Source of the DNA: Chara braunii
Taxonomy: Eukaryota > Streptophyta > Charophyceae > Charales > Characeae
Length of the DNA: 64,000 nucleotides
NCBI GenBank assembly: GCA_003427395.1
Contig: BFEA01000125.1
Coordinates: 1,374,047 to 1,438,046 of the forward strand
Direction: 5' to 3'
Shown here: piece by piece, positions 23,501 through 37,733 of the stretch
Layout: each line of letters begins with the position of its first letter
Position numbering within the stretch: the stretch's first letter is position 1
The notes under the pieces: generated by a model
What the model was told of the DNA's origin: nothing
Seen by the model: only the letters and a program-made list of their open reading frames with translations
Database searches by the model: none
Made by a program: the position numbers and the translations under genes

Positions 23501-26500
23501 TATCTGTGCTATGTGTCAGTTGTTTTTCATTTAGTCTGGGCCTCAACAGAACATCAAAACACACGAAATATCTGTGGTGGCTCTCACAATACAAATGCTT
23601 TGTGGCCAGCTTTTTGAACAGGGGTGATTTACCGATTATGAGGAGTGTTCTCCTGCTTCTCCCTTGGATGACGGCTGGCCATGTGCTAGATGTTTGCAAC
23701 CACGCCATTTCAACACTGTGATGAATACTTGGGACTTACCATAAATAAATGTACGGATAGCTTGTCTGTAGATAACTGTTCTCAAAGGCTCGTTCAGGAA
23801 GGAGTCCACTATAATTCTAAGATCAATTCCTGACAAGTTGCTTAAAAGAAATTTCAAATGTAAGGAAAAATGTTGAGTGTTGGTGGCTGTCTGATGACAC
23901 GAAGTCCCCAGCCTCAAAAGTCGGTCGCATTGGGGGAGACCATAGACACACACCAGATATCTGGGAATTGAAGTAACTAAGGACGGATGGGCACTGCATA
24001 TGGCTTCAAATGTACTCTTGAAGGCGATTAACAGTTTGGGCCAGTGGGGTTGGACCTTCCTACGTGTCCTGAGCAGTGTGCCTCGTCCGGGAAGACACAG
24101 CTTGCAGATCCGTGGAGCGGGCTCTGGGACATCCCACTCACAGACTCAGTGCCTTCGCTCATGATACGGAGAGGGTTTTTGGGGGTGCAGTGGGGCTCAA
24201 AACGGGAGTAAGGGAAATGCAAAACAGAGAATGCAGAAAATTGGCGAGCAAACTTGATCATCGTGCATCCCATTCAAGAGCATCATCAGCGCAGTCATGC
24301 AACGAGGTCTTTATTCACATGCCATCCATGGCCCAGCACGCAGAAGAATACTCCAAATACAGAACATGCATAGGGCATGAAACCGCATGCATAAGAACAC
24401 ATAAGAAAGACAGCACGCGTGCATCCATGTGTGCCCAAGACCCAAATACCGGCAAAATAAGAAGAGAAAAACGGGAAGTGGATCACCCGGCTGTCGTCAT
24501 AGAACACCTGATGGATCCACACAATCTCAACCTCACGGTGTAGACAGTCTGTCATCATGCGCTCACCTCCATAACCAGCAATTGTAACCGGGCTCGATAC
24601 AACCAGGGACGCCTGAGTCCTGCAATCCATGTTAGCAGACCTTGCAATTCCGCATGGTTGACATCAGCAGGCTGGTACTGTTCTTTCCGTGAAAACATAC
24701 CTCCACTTAGTAGGCCAATTATATGCTAACTGCGCAACCTTCGCCTTAAGAAAGAGGGAATCGCGTGTACGAGACACAGTTTAGATGAGAAATGAGAGGA
24801 AAGGCGAAAGGAGGGAGGGAGGAAGGAAGTGCCTCCACGCTGCATGGCCAGATTATGCCATGGGGGAGTTGGCCACTCTCCACGCAAGGATCTGCCATGC
24901 AGCAACGTCAGCCTGGAAGAGTAGCATAGCAGACGGACGAGAGCAAAAAGCGGGACGTGAGAGGCACAGCAAGAAGAGATAAAATGAAGAAGGATGAGAG
25001 AAAATGAGGTGGTGGGCTCAAACCGTTGAGAAAGTGGATACGGGAAATGTGGTACCAGCAGCAGAGGAAAAGGGGGTTGAGGCACGGCGAGCATGCAAGT
25101 TGTGAGGAGCTCGATGGACATGGGAGGCAAACCGTCCGAAGGAAAATGGTGCCTTCATTTCCATTTGCAGAACTGTGTACTGTGTGCGCTCTCTAACAGA
25201 CCTCCAAAAGTTACCTACGTCCGTTGAAGTGCGGAAAGAACGAAAGTAAATTTCAGTGCTATCCTGCAAAAGTCTTAATGCAAATTTTCAAAAAGATGAT
25301 GGGACCCTTTGTTTCAAGTAAAAGGAGAGGAAGCCTGTCAGATGCAAACTGGCTTGCGCTTGGATTTCTTAGAATTCTTGGCTTCAAGATAATCTTACAG
25401 TTCCAGCGAAGCAGGTACTGAGGGCAATTCAAGGGAGAAAAGGCTAGCTGATGGTCGTTCCTCTGTGGAATCGAGCAATCAATGCTGATCAGGGGACCTT
25501 CACTCACATTGGAAGGAAGCACCTGTGTGTCGTATGTTGCACAATCATCGACTTGCCAATGGAAAAAAAACCCTACGCCCACAATGGATATGGAACCAGG
25601 CCCATAAGGTCGCAGTTTTAAATTACAAAATTGTGAATGATGCACGGTGATATGGATGACCATGGTAGTGGGGCAATGGTAAAGGTGGTGGTGGTGATGA
25701 TATAACCATTCAGACTTTATGCGAGGTGTGACAGCTGACTTTATGAATGTTTGTCATTTTGACTCCAGAAATTGATCGCTTATGGACATCTTGAAGGGGA
25801 GGCAGGTGTGGAAGGTGGTGTGAATGGGATGCGTCTGACACAGTTGGTCAACATGGTTTGCTCATGTGCAGAGTCATCGTCTGCAAGTGACAGGTCAGTA
25901 GTGTCAGGTGACTTCTGACTCAACGGGACTTTTTGGAAATGTTGGTGATTCAAGTGTAGTTGTTCCTGTATGACTTGAATCCAGGACCAAAGGGATACTC
26001 TCACCTGGCATTCACAAAGGTGTTCAACTGCATCTCGTAAGAGTAGTTTGAACCTTGCCTCACAAGGCTATACATTTCCTTGTTATCCAGGAGCCCTGTA
26101 TCCTGGATGAATTGGATGTGGAGCCTGCAAATGTCAAAACTTTAAGTGGAAAGGGACATCATTGAGCCTGGAAAAGTAATGTGTGTGTCTCATGGATGGG
26201 AAGTGCACATAATGATGAAAAGTCAGGATGGAAGGGTGCTATGTGACAGGATCGCTGCAATATAAAATACCTAATGTAAGGAACCTCACATGCGGGCCAT
26301 TGTCTCCAACTGCGGCCACAGCCTGGATCATTGGGCAAATGTAACGTCTGGTCCAGATTGCCGTGTGATCTGCAGATTTAAAGATCATGTGGTGCTCCGG
26401 GCTGATGGCCGGTTGAACTGTTTCGATGACCTGGATGGCAGTAGAATTTGACCATCAGTCCTATGGACACAGCCATTGAAAAAAAGTCATGTCCTACTGT

Positions 26501-26581
26501 GCCGGTTGTTCTTTGCGCACTTCTGTTGTACTTTCATCATTTGATGCAAGGACACCCTGTTGTAATCTGTGTGTGTGTGGT

Positions 26582-26637
<56 letters not shown>

Positions 26638-26642
26638 NNNNN

Positions 26643-26707
<65 letters not shown>

Positions 26708-29700
26708 GACATGGATGCGTTGCCGCCACCACAAAGTCATTACTTTGTAGTTTTATTTGTCTAGGCTGCAACAGATTATCTGGTCCTAATGAATTCAATG
26801 CGTGTGTATCGAATGAAGTGTGTGTACCACACATTGAATGAAAGTGTGTGTACCCGGCTAAAATCTCATAATGGAAGTGAAGGGGATTGGTTTCAGGAGC
26901 CTGATTGCAGCTGTGCATGGGGGTAAAACTACAGATGCATGTGTTTTCAGCTGATTATGGTGAGTTAGGCATCTTTCACTGAGTATAGCGAGTAATGGAT
27001 TCTTCTCGCCGGGAGCGAGACCTGGTGACTGCACTTCACACACATTTGAGCAGAGGGTTGAGTGTTCGTGATGAAATACACAGTCCATCATTTCAGGTGC
27101 CAGAAATTTCTTTTCTGAAGTTTGTGACACCCAGGGCTCGTAGTACTTGTTAGAAGAGGTAGGTTTTCAATTTCAGTCTTTGTGAATCAATGGAAAAGTG
27201 CTTTGTTGTCTCATGCGGGGATGAACTGGCCAATTGCCATCGTACTGTGCAGTGTTGTTTTACAGGTCATCAAGGTATTGCTTACGGCTGTCACATCCAA
27301 CTCCTTCCAAGGTAAACAAAAAGGGCTTCCTTGCTCCCCCTACACCTTCAGTGACTAGTCCTAGCATAGGATGGATTCATGTTGTCCTTGCTCTTTCTAC
27401 CCCAGAGTGGTATCACCGCTTCTGAACGATGACCCAGTTGAAGGCACCTTTTCTCAACGAGGACCCGGTTGAAAGCAAACTCACTAACGGAGAAGAGTGT
27501 GCCTCAGCTACAGTGCCGGGCCTTCCCTGGGAGCGGCCATGTGTGTGGCTCTATGTGGATCTGTCTGTGTGGCTGTCATGTCCGTGTCGGACGCAGTGCA
27601 AAAAGATAACAATCGGCTAACAAGGCCCATGAGTAGGATCATGTTTTTATGGGCAGGATGCATATATGCCGTTTGTCTTCGTACATTGACGGCGTTGAGG
27701 GTCATAAATGTTGATGTGTCATGTAAAGCTTGGTTGCTCTGCTGAAGATTTATCGAACGTTAGCCAATGTAAAACTTAAAGTGGTGCTTCTGGCAGTTCT
27801 TTCTCCCCAAGTTGGGTAGGTGTGACTGCTGGCCCCTCTCTTTCGCCTTGCAAAATTGTTTGGGACACCTTGCCCATGTTTGTATTGTGCGGCTGCATGT
27901 TGTGCATTCACCGTTTTCAACTTTCTTCAGCCATTGGGTTTGTGCTTGGGTACTGTGATCAGCCATGTGTTTGGGTCTATGCTCACACTCTGCCAATGTT
28001 TGCTTTTGCAGTTCATGGCGAGTGCCTGTTGGCGTCAATCAGGACGTGCTATAATATTGTGCTGAGCAGGTAAGACATGCATCATGCACGCGTATTCATG
28101 CTAACTCTTGTGAGGTTCAGTTGGTAACTAACTCAGGGCACGCTTCCTTGTTGTGCGTATTGTCTGTGCCTCTGACTTGAACACTTGATTGTTGATGGCG
28201 TGCTGCAAGTCACTGACAGCAGCGTCGCACTCGTTGGTGGTGGAAATTGTGTGTGTAGGCAGCATCGAGTGTTGGAGTAATTGCTGTCTGCAGGTTAATG
28301 TGTTCTCCAGTGTTGTTTAATGGGTGCCTGGTATCTGTCGATGTCATCATCGTCCTGCAAAATGAAGTGTTTTGATACGATGTTGATGCCATAGGCGTCC
28401 TGGTGAGCGTTATATTTTGTCGGTCTTTGTGTCACCATTTGCTAATTTGGAGTTGTGGCTTTTGCCTTCAATCGAGTTGCGTGTTGCACTTGTCCTGATG
28501 GTGATCAGACCTTTAGGCATGTTCATCTTGCTGGCTATGCCCATGGATTGTCATTCTTTGATCCATCCAATAACCCAGAGAACTTGCATCGCCTGCAGGC
28601 CGTTGGATCTCTGGAATGCCCTGCGCAAGACCTCCTATCTCTGTTGAGACTATATGGCTGCATGGCAAAAACGATGTGTTCATTGGCAAATGTGTTGTGC
28701 ATTGCATATTGAGCTTCCCTCGTTTCTTTCCTGTTGTTTTGTGTATCGACTCGAGCAGCAAGAATGCAGTTAATCAAGCAACTGCTAAGGCAACCCTGTC
28801 ACAGATGATTAATGTCGTCTTTAAGCGCATGGAAACAGGATCACCTGGCATGGTACGTATGCGCTGGCTTTGTTGTACTGTTGGGTGAGAGGTTGAACTC
28901 CGCTGAGAACTGAAGGTTGCACGAGGTTCCTGTGTGATACTTCTCTTGTGGGTGCTTGGATGATCATGGTGCCTGTTTTAGTGGGTTTATGTTCGTTAGG
29001 ACATTTTCTTGATAGTCAATTGTCTAAGTTCGGTTGTTTCCTTCTGTCCATGTGGCATGTGAAAGTTCAAGAACTGGCTGACACTTCTCGTGCTGATTGG
29101 ATGTGTCAAAAGGGTTTCTTGCGGACATTGTCAGCGACTGCAACACTTGGTTCGCATGGGGAGCGTTCGGAGTCTACCCTCTAAACGAGTTCTGCCTGCC
29201 ATCCTTGGACATAGGAACAGACAGAGTGCATTGTACCGTGCAGATAATGCTTCACACTCTCATCTGCTAAGACCAGAAGGATAGGGAGGGTTCTGCGGTT
29301 TCCGGATATTGAGTTTGTGTATAACACAGGTGGTGATCGGCAGGTGTCTCTTTGAGATTGAGCATGCATAGCCGCCTGCATTCTCTCACAGATTCCTTTA
29401 TTCCTAATTTGGCTGAGTCAGATCTGTGATAGGCTTTCACATGAGCACAGGATATGTGACCTGGTCCACAAACTTGGTACAAGTTGCAGAAGGTGCAGAA
29501 ACGCATGCAGCAGCAGCCCAACCAGTACTGGTTGCCTTTTCTATTTGGCAAGGGTGAAGTAATCTGGCTTGACAAAGGCCAATTTGACTGTTGCGGGAGA
29601 CCAGTCGGACATACTTTTCTTTTATAATAATGTGCCGCCTCACATTATGAAGGACATATTTTCTGCCCTCGCACTAAAGCTTGCTCCTTTCAGCTGAGTG

Positions 29701-32700
29701 CAACTTCTTTTGCGAGGACGATTGGATGGATGGCTTTTCACACATCAGCTCACACTGGCACTATGCGAGCAAGGATGATGAAGTACAGATCATTGGCCGA
29801 CCCACGCAGAGCTCGACGCTACAACACTGGACATCATTTCCTCTGAGCGCTGGTGACTTGCACGGAATGCCTTATAAGTTCATCTCACATGCCTGGCCAG
29901 GACATTGATTACCTCGTTTGGATCTTCAGTTTCACACTCGTGGTAGCTTCTTAAAATGCCAGGTCCTGGCGTGCTGGCCGCCGAGCCTGTCCGCGGCCAA
30001 CATCCGAGACTCTTCAATTAAGGCCGTCTCTTGATATGAACTAGGCAAGCCTCTCTCTCGAATGTAAGAAATGGAGGGCCATGGGGGACTAGCATTTCCA
30101 AGACAATAAAAATGAAACTGGTACAGTTAGCTTTCCGTGAACGGCAGCCCTTGCATAAAATGAAAACCAAAAGGAATGTCAGGGTACACTGAGTGCCTGG
30201 TTCGACTGCACAACATTCTACATGCATCTGGCCCTGAGATGCTACGAATATGTTCAACAGCCTAAACGTATCTCTGCATTTCTCTCCTTCCCTACAAGGT
30301 TCACTTCTGTAATGGTTACATGTCAATACCGTTGCAAGCAGACTCGCATTCATTCACACTTCACACGTATGCAAACAGGTCGCGCAGCAAACTGGCGCCA
30401 GGCACCCACTCAGAACTCAGAGATATAGCACCAAGAACGCAGTCAGATACAAGTTCACTTCACATGGCTATGGCGACACATCACCTGAACAAGTCTCTGT
30501 TCGTCACTCACTTGTCACTGCTGTTCGCATACAGGATCACCCTGGATACCCCACACGCAACACCCTGTACACTTGCGCACACACTCACACACACCTACAG
30601 CTATGGCGGCTATGGCCGCTTCTACCCTATCGCTATGGCTAACTCCTTCTCGCCCTCTTCGTCCCCGGGCTCACTGCAGACCACCTCGCACAAGTCGCTA
30701 TGGCAGCGCTTCCGCATGGCTTATGCAGGAATGAATGAATGGCTGGATGCTGCCTCCTTATTTATCCTTCTGTAGCTTGCTGGTCTGGCCCTTTTCCCTC
30801 GGCCCATTGTGCACAGTCCCATATGGTACTTGCTGGACTGGACTGGGACTGACTGGACCGTACCGCTGACTGCATGGAGTTGGACCGCAACCTCACTGCA
30901 GTTGCACTGCCAACACACTGAGGTTCGCTCCACCACTTGCCCACTTGCCTCTGCCTAACGTGAGCCTATTCCGAAAGGCCACTTCCGGAAGTCTGTAGAC
31001 TTGCCCTTTCGGTACTGTAGCAGCTACGACCTTGACCCTGCAGACAGGCTACAGCTACGACCTCTAGAACTCACTAGGACTCCTATCCGACAGGTCTACA
31101 GATCGAACCCCTACCCCTACACCGACCTACGACAGACAACAACAACTGTCAAAACACAGGTCACGGGTTCAAACACTCGGGGACCACACAGATACTGTAC
31201 ACAGGTAAGGTGGGACTAGGGATCGAGCCCGGGGATCTGCGCTCGCTACTGCTGACAGGTGGAAACCGTTTCACCGTAGCCGATTCCTCCCCCACGCTTA
31301 CCGGTTCCTTCTGTCGCCAAGTGTTGACCTGAGGACTTCCTCGCTTTCCACGGGAGTGTGGTCAGGCCGATGAACTCTTCGTAAGCTTGGTGTGCAATTT
31401 AGCCGTCGTCTCACCCGGAGGAGCTCTGAAGGCTTGCTTCTTTCTCCCGCCGTGTGGTTTCCTCCTATCATTAACCTTCTCCCCTGCCTATTTCTTATTC
31501 ATGTCATATCTCCCCTCTGTTGTCTACTTCTTAACCCAATCCTTCTTCATGCGATGCCACCTGTGCCGCTGGAGCTTTTCACCTCAGCTCCTCTCCAGTT
31601 CCCTCCTCCTTCCCGCTGTTCCCACTCACTCTCATCCTTTCACTCTCCCTGCCCAGGTGTCGTCTCCTCCGATCAATACCATTCGAGGAGCCTACCCCCC
31701 TCCCCCTCTGTCCTAAATCCAATGTTCCCTCCCTTCCTAGTCTTCCCTTGCCCATCCACGACTGCTGTATGTCACCTCTTTTTCGCCATGTTCAGTTATC
31801 TAATTGCGGCAACCCATCCCTACCTCTACGTTGTTTCAACTTAGCGTGACCTGTCCGCAATGCGATGCCGACCGTCTGTACGCCCGCACGTTAACCCTCA
31901 ACTATGTCGGCGGGCTATCCCATCGGCGTCACTGGACAAGGAAGGGGATGCACAGCTATTCCGCACAATGGTTTGCTCCCTCCCTCCCTCTTCTTCCCTT
32001 CCCCTTGTGCACGCCAGCCGCCACTTGTCCGCCACACTCCCAGTCTCGTCTTGGTTATGCCGGCTGACCGTCCCGTCGGCCGTCATAACGGACGAAAGAG
32101 GCTCGCTGCTATGCCACGCGCAGGTTCCTAACCCTATCCCTTTCTCTACGTTGTTTCAGTTTAGTTGAAAGAAATAGCGCTTAGCACACATGCCTGCAAA
32201 TGAAACGACCCAGTCTCGTCTTGGTTATGCCGGCTGACCGTCCCGTCGGCCGTCATAACGGACGAAAGCGGCTCGGGACCTTCCCAGGCCCTAACCGGTC
32301 CGGCCGCCTGGGCAGCCCACGTGACATGGGCGCCCGGGTTTGTAGCCCAGCCGAAAACAACTGAAAAAAAGATTCAGGTGCTGAATCATGTCTTGCTCTG
32401 GGGATGGGCTTACATCTTCACTGGCTGGTTCCAGGGGTGCGGGCTTGGTGAAATTGAGTGTGGTTTATGGCTTTGTCATTGAGTTTTAGCAATTGGAATC
32501 CTCTGGAGCCTTGTGATGTTGGCGGAACATGTCGCTCAAATGTGGAATTCTCTGTGTTCTTTTTGTGTGTTGACAGGGCGGTGGCGCTTTGGGTGCGACT
32601 TATGCTGGGAAACACACCCGATCAGCAACTGTGCCAGAGCTTCAGTTGGATAGCTCTGGGCATCATCTGCCTGCAAGGTCAGTCTCTGGCAGAGGAATTG

Positions 32701-32959
32701 ACGCGGCCCTGGAAAAGATGGATTTGACCAGTAGAACTTCAGACCAGGGCCATTCGCCAAAGTCTGTTGCTTCTTCGGTGGGATCAGGATCTCCACTACA
32801 TGCAGATAATGCATCGGGAATGCCTGTTGTCACCCTGGAAGAGATCCAGACTATGGCTGGAGATGCTGATATCAAGGTACGTGGGATGGACCTCCACATG
32901 GATATCGACATGGACCGCCTCCTTTCTTTTCTTCTCTTCTTCTCTTTTTCTCTTTTCTT

Positions 32960-32996
<37 letters not shown>

Positions 32997-33041
32997 TTGG
33001 ACCATTTCTCGATTTATGCGTGTCATCCTTGCGCAGGGGCC

Positions 33042-33073
<32 letters not shown>

Positions 33074-36000
33074 ACGGATGTCCCGAAGGACTCTTTTTCT
33101 CTTTTCTTCTTCTCTTTTCTTCTTCTCTTTCTTCTTCTCTTTTCTTCTTCTCTTTTCTTCTTCTCTTTTCTTCTTCCTTTCCTATGCCTCGGATTGTGTG
33201 TGGCATCGGCTCACCGTTTAGTTTGATGCAGGAACTAAGGGAGTTGTATCTATGGGTTCCAGTTTTCATTTTGTTTTTAATTTTTAATAAAGATTTTGAC
33301 CATTTCACAATTTCTACGTGGCATCCTTGTTCAGACGCCAGGCAATTGTTTACATATATGGGCACATGAGTACACTTTTGAACTGGCTCTGTTGTGTAGG
33401 TGTATTATTGGGCCTCGATCTACCACCGTGATTCCCTTTGAATAATTGACGTGTGAATGGAGTGTTGTCTGACTCTCGAAAACAAGGTTTGAAAGTGATG
33501 TTTCTGGAGTCCTTACTCCACCTACCCTCGATTTTCTTGCACTTGGGAGAATCTGTTTTTTTCTTTTCGTTTTTTCTTTTGCCAAGTACGTCACGATAAA
33601 CAATCGACATGACAGCTTGGTCCCAACGTGTGCCAAACTCTCAGACCACAAGGCTGCATGAGAGGCCTCTCAATTTTCGAGAGTCTGCAGGCGGAGTACT
33701 GGATGTTCTTAGAGTCCTCCGGAAGGATTCTTACTTATAGCTCTTGATCCAATTTCGAGAGTTTGCCATCAAAAGCTGCTGGAGCAGCGGCCGACTCTCG
33801 AAAACACAAAATCGACAGTGGATTAGCTTCGTACAGATGTGTCTTGAAGAGCAGCTTGTACAAGTCAGTGTTGTGCATGTGGTCATATCTGAGAAATTGC
33901 AAAGATCTCTCTTGGGGAGGGACTTGTACGTGTCAGTGTTGTGAATATCGTTATATCTGAGAATGGATGGGGCTTCCAGATCTGTACGTGTCAGTGTTGT
34001 GAATATCGTTATATCTGAGAATGGATGGGGCTGCCAGATCTCCATTCTGAATGCAGGCTGACGGACTGGTCTGCCTCACATTCGAAGTCTGCATCCGTCT
34101 TTTTTGTGAGCAACCTTGCGGCTCCTGGCTTTATCAACATTATGTCCACGTAGGCAGCAAGTGTCGGACATCTCTCACCTCAATTCGTTATCCTTCAGCA
34201 AAGAAATAGGCAAGGTTTTGGAGCAAGGGATGATAATTCCAATGTGGTCGTAAGGGTTTGCTTGACAATTACATTTTCCTGTTTTGGTAAAGGATCACCA
34301 GAAAACAATGCAAAAATCCACCAGTGGTGGAGGTTGCTTGGAATACGGATGTGGGCCTGAGCATATTGATTATGGATTTAATAATGTAGATCGAATCACA
34401 CATGCATTTGTATCAAAACAGTTACATGTGTGAACCCACGTTGTACTCTTCTCACCATTTTTATCCCTTTGTGTGATGGGTCCGGATGCCTGTGCTCTGG
34501 CTTTTAAATTTATGCCGTGAATGTGCTGAGCAGCGACATCATTTTCGTTCAGTGGCTGGCTGGAAGCATATCGTGCAGTATATCTGACTCGGGCTTCTGT
34601 CTTTATACACCTTCTCCATCACTTCTCTCTCAGGGGCTTGAGGCTGCGTTAGACAAGGCCGCACATCCGGAGGGCAAGAAGCATCCCGAGTGAGTACCTT
34701 CGCTTGACAAAGCGTTGTCTGTGAAGCTGTTCCACTTTTGGCTCCAAATTCAGCTGTCTGTTTGCAAAGAAGCAAGTTAGCATTGTGCTCTCATCTTGTA
34801 AGTTGGAGTCATAGGTGATGAAGCTAATGTGTTTTTGTGACCCTGAATCCAGTCTTCTATTCCACTTTCATTTCTTAAGACGGAGCCCTATCACAACAAA
34901 TATTAAAACTGCTAACTCGGGGGTTGGTATCAAGTCCAGGCCATGAACAAGCTATCATAGCTGTTTATTTTTCTGGTCGTTTGCAATTCGTGTTTGAAGA
35001 TTTTGTCGGGATCGTCGCATTGGGGACATAAGAGAAGATCGCGAATCAACAGTTGCAAAATTTGGTGGTAATTGGTGTTGTGGCATTCTTTTTTCGCTTG
35101 CTGTGGGCTGTGTCTTCTTTTTGTTTTTTTGTTCTGCGGGAATGAGCATGTTCTGGTTTCAGTGACCTCTCTTAGGGTGTGTGCTGGTTGTGGGCCTGAT
35201 TTTTCCACGAGCAGATGAAATGTTTGATTGGCCCTGATGAGCGAGTGGAAGACATACATGAGGATGCAGTAGGCCTTCCGGATTCCACATATTCCAGGAA
35301 CAGGGTCAGTTGCAGAATCCGGCAGTAGTACAGGTCTGACCTGGAAAAGGGATTCTGAAGAGCCCACTCTGTTTCTAGAAGAAGCAGAAGGCAGGTTTGC
35401 CTGAATGTAGCAATTGGGATGTGCCAGATGAGGTCGGACAAATCAGTTTGGAGGACTATGAGTCACAGCACTATGATGGCGCAGCTTAGAATGGCACATT
35501 CGACTACAAGAGAGATGAACTCAAAATAATGTAGTTAGAGGTTTTACTTCTCACAACTGGGTTGCATACCTGCTGATCGCCGGCCCTGACTGCGTCGGTC
35601 AGCGGTCTGCCGGCCGGTCAGAAAACAACCATCCGCTGATTTTTTTTCAAATCTGAGTTGGGGGCTGTACCACGCTTGCGGAGTACAGCCCAAATCCGCT
35701 GGGGGGGGGGGGGTATGGGTGGGGTATTGGGGGGGGGTAACGAGGGTTTGGGGGGCGTTTTGGGGGTGTGTATGGGGGTATTGGGGGCCGGTAATGAGGG
35801 TTTTGGGGGCGGTTTGGGGGTGTGTATGGGGGTATTGGGGGCCGCTATGGGGGTGTTTGTGGGGTTATTAGGGATTCTGTACCCCCCAATTTTTTTTATT
35901 CTTACTTCTGTTTTTTTGCAGGGTGCCGATGACCCCTGACCGGTAGGTGCCGACCAGTCAAGGGCCGCCTCCCGTCGGGGTATGCAACACTGTCTCACAG

Positions 36001-36915
36001 TGTCGCTACATCATAAACTGCGGACATGACCGCACTACAGACATTGAACTTTATCATTCAGACTGAGCAGTTGGATGTAGAAGTACTGTAGTGCAGCCAT
36101 GTCTGCACTTTATGATGTAGTTACGCGGTGAAATGTAAAACGTTTATTCTGAGTTCATCTCTCTGTCTCTGTTGGTGGTTTCGATTTCTGTTGTCTATTC
36201 TGAGGGAAGATTGGCCAAATGTTTTGCCCTTGATCTCCTCTCCTGCTGCAAGAACATGTACTGAATATGGATGCTGGCGGGGTTTAATGTGCCAGGGGCA
36301 TTGATCTAAACAGCTTGAATCTTGTTGAGAGGGATGCACTCTTGCTGTTCCGCACTCTGTGTAAGGTGAGTCGGTTTCTCATGTAAAACCATAACTCTCT
36401 TGGCTCCATCTCAATTCTCTCCCGCATCATCCTCTTTTTCCTAACGACAGTCATGGACTGTGTTCTTCTGCTTTGAATCTTGAGTGGCTAGTGTTTTCTT
36501 TTCCCTGTTTCCCGGAAGGGCATTGCCCCTAAAGTTATTTTGCTCATCTGTGTTTGAACTAATGTTCTGTTAATCAATGGCTACATTTGAGTGGCATGCA
36601 GGTACAGGCAACAGATTTCCAGCTACTTTCTTCCATGCTTTGCATTTTGATAATGTTGTCCTTCTATTGTCTCTCCGTGCCTCCTTACCTATTCGGTTAG
36701 GATTTGTTGGGCAGTCAGAATATAACAATTAGTGTCAGCCACTGATGCTTCTATCTAACCGTCTTTTCGAGCAATGCTTGGGTTAGGCAGTGGTGCAACT
36801 GAGTGCTTTCTATGTTTTGTGTTTTGCTGAGGACTAAAAACGGAAAAGGAGGTCTGTAAGGGCACTAACATGCTTTGTCAGGTGGTACTTAACTGGAAGT
36901 CACACACACACACAC

Positions 36916-36977
<62 letters not shown>

Positions 36978-37098
36978 AACACACACACACACACACACAC
37001 ACANNNNNNNNNNNNNNNNNNNNNNNNNNNNNNNNNNNNNNNNNNNNNNNNNNNNNNNNNNNNNNNNNNNNNNNNNNNNNNNNNNNNNNNNNNNNNNN

Positions 37099-37159
<61 letters not shown>

Positions 37160-37693
37160 ATGGGGAGAGGAACACAAATTCTATTGCAAATTGCTTTTTA
37201 AAGTTTTTTTCCTATTTTTAATGGGGATAATTACAAATATCCGATAATGGATTTAGTGAAATATTTAACATTTTCAACGAGTCTTTTTTTCATAGGTATT
37301 TGGGGAATCTTTTCAAATGGAAGGAACACCCTCATTATGTCAATGTCAATGTCGATGTCAATTGAGTTAATGTTCTTGTAATTAATTTGAAGTTTGAACT
37401 AATTAAAAGTTTTATCACGAATTGCCATGCACAGCACATCAGACATTGTCTACTCTAAAATCATTAAAATGAATGTGTGATTGTGCACCTGCAGTAGACA
37501 GAGCTTACGTCTGACCTGTGCATACCCTGTGATTGTGATACCAGTCTCAGCTGTGGAAAGATAGTTGAGGAGGTTTTTAATTGCTCGTCTGCAGCATCCC
37601 GGCATGTGACAAAATACAACAGTTCTCAGTGCAGGTGTTGGCTTGCTGCATTCCCCCCCCCCCAGTCAGTGAATCCACAACTTTTCTCCTTCT

Positions 37694-37733
<40 letters not shown>

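Noticed and set aside
32995-33091. A functional U6 gene on the minus strand
   Set aside because: The end is A34 instead of a T-run terminator, and the flanking direct repeat indicates retroposition.
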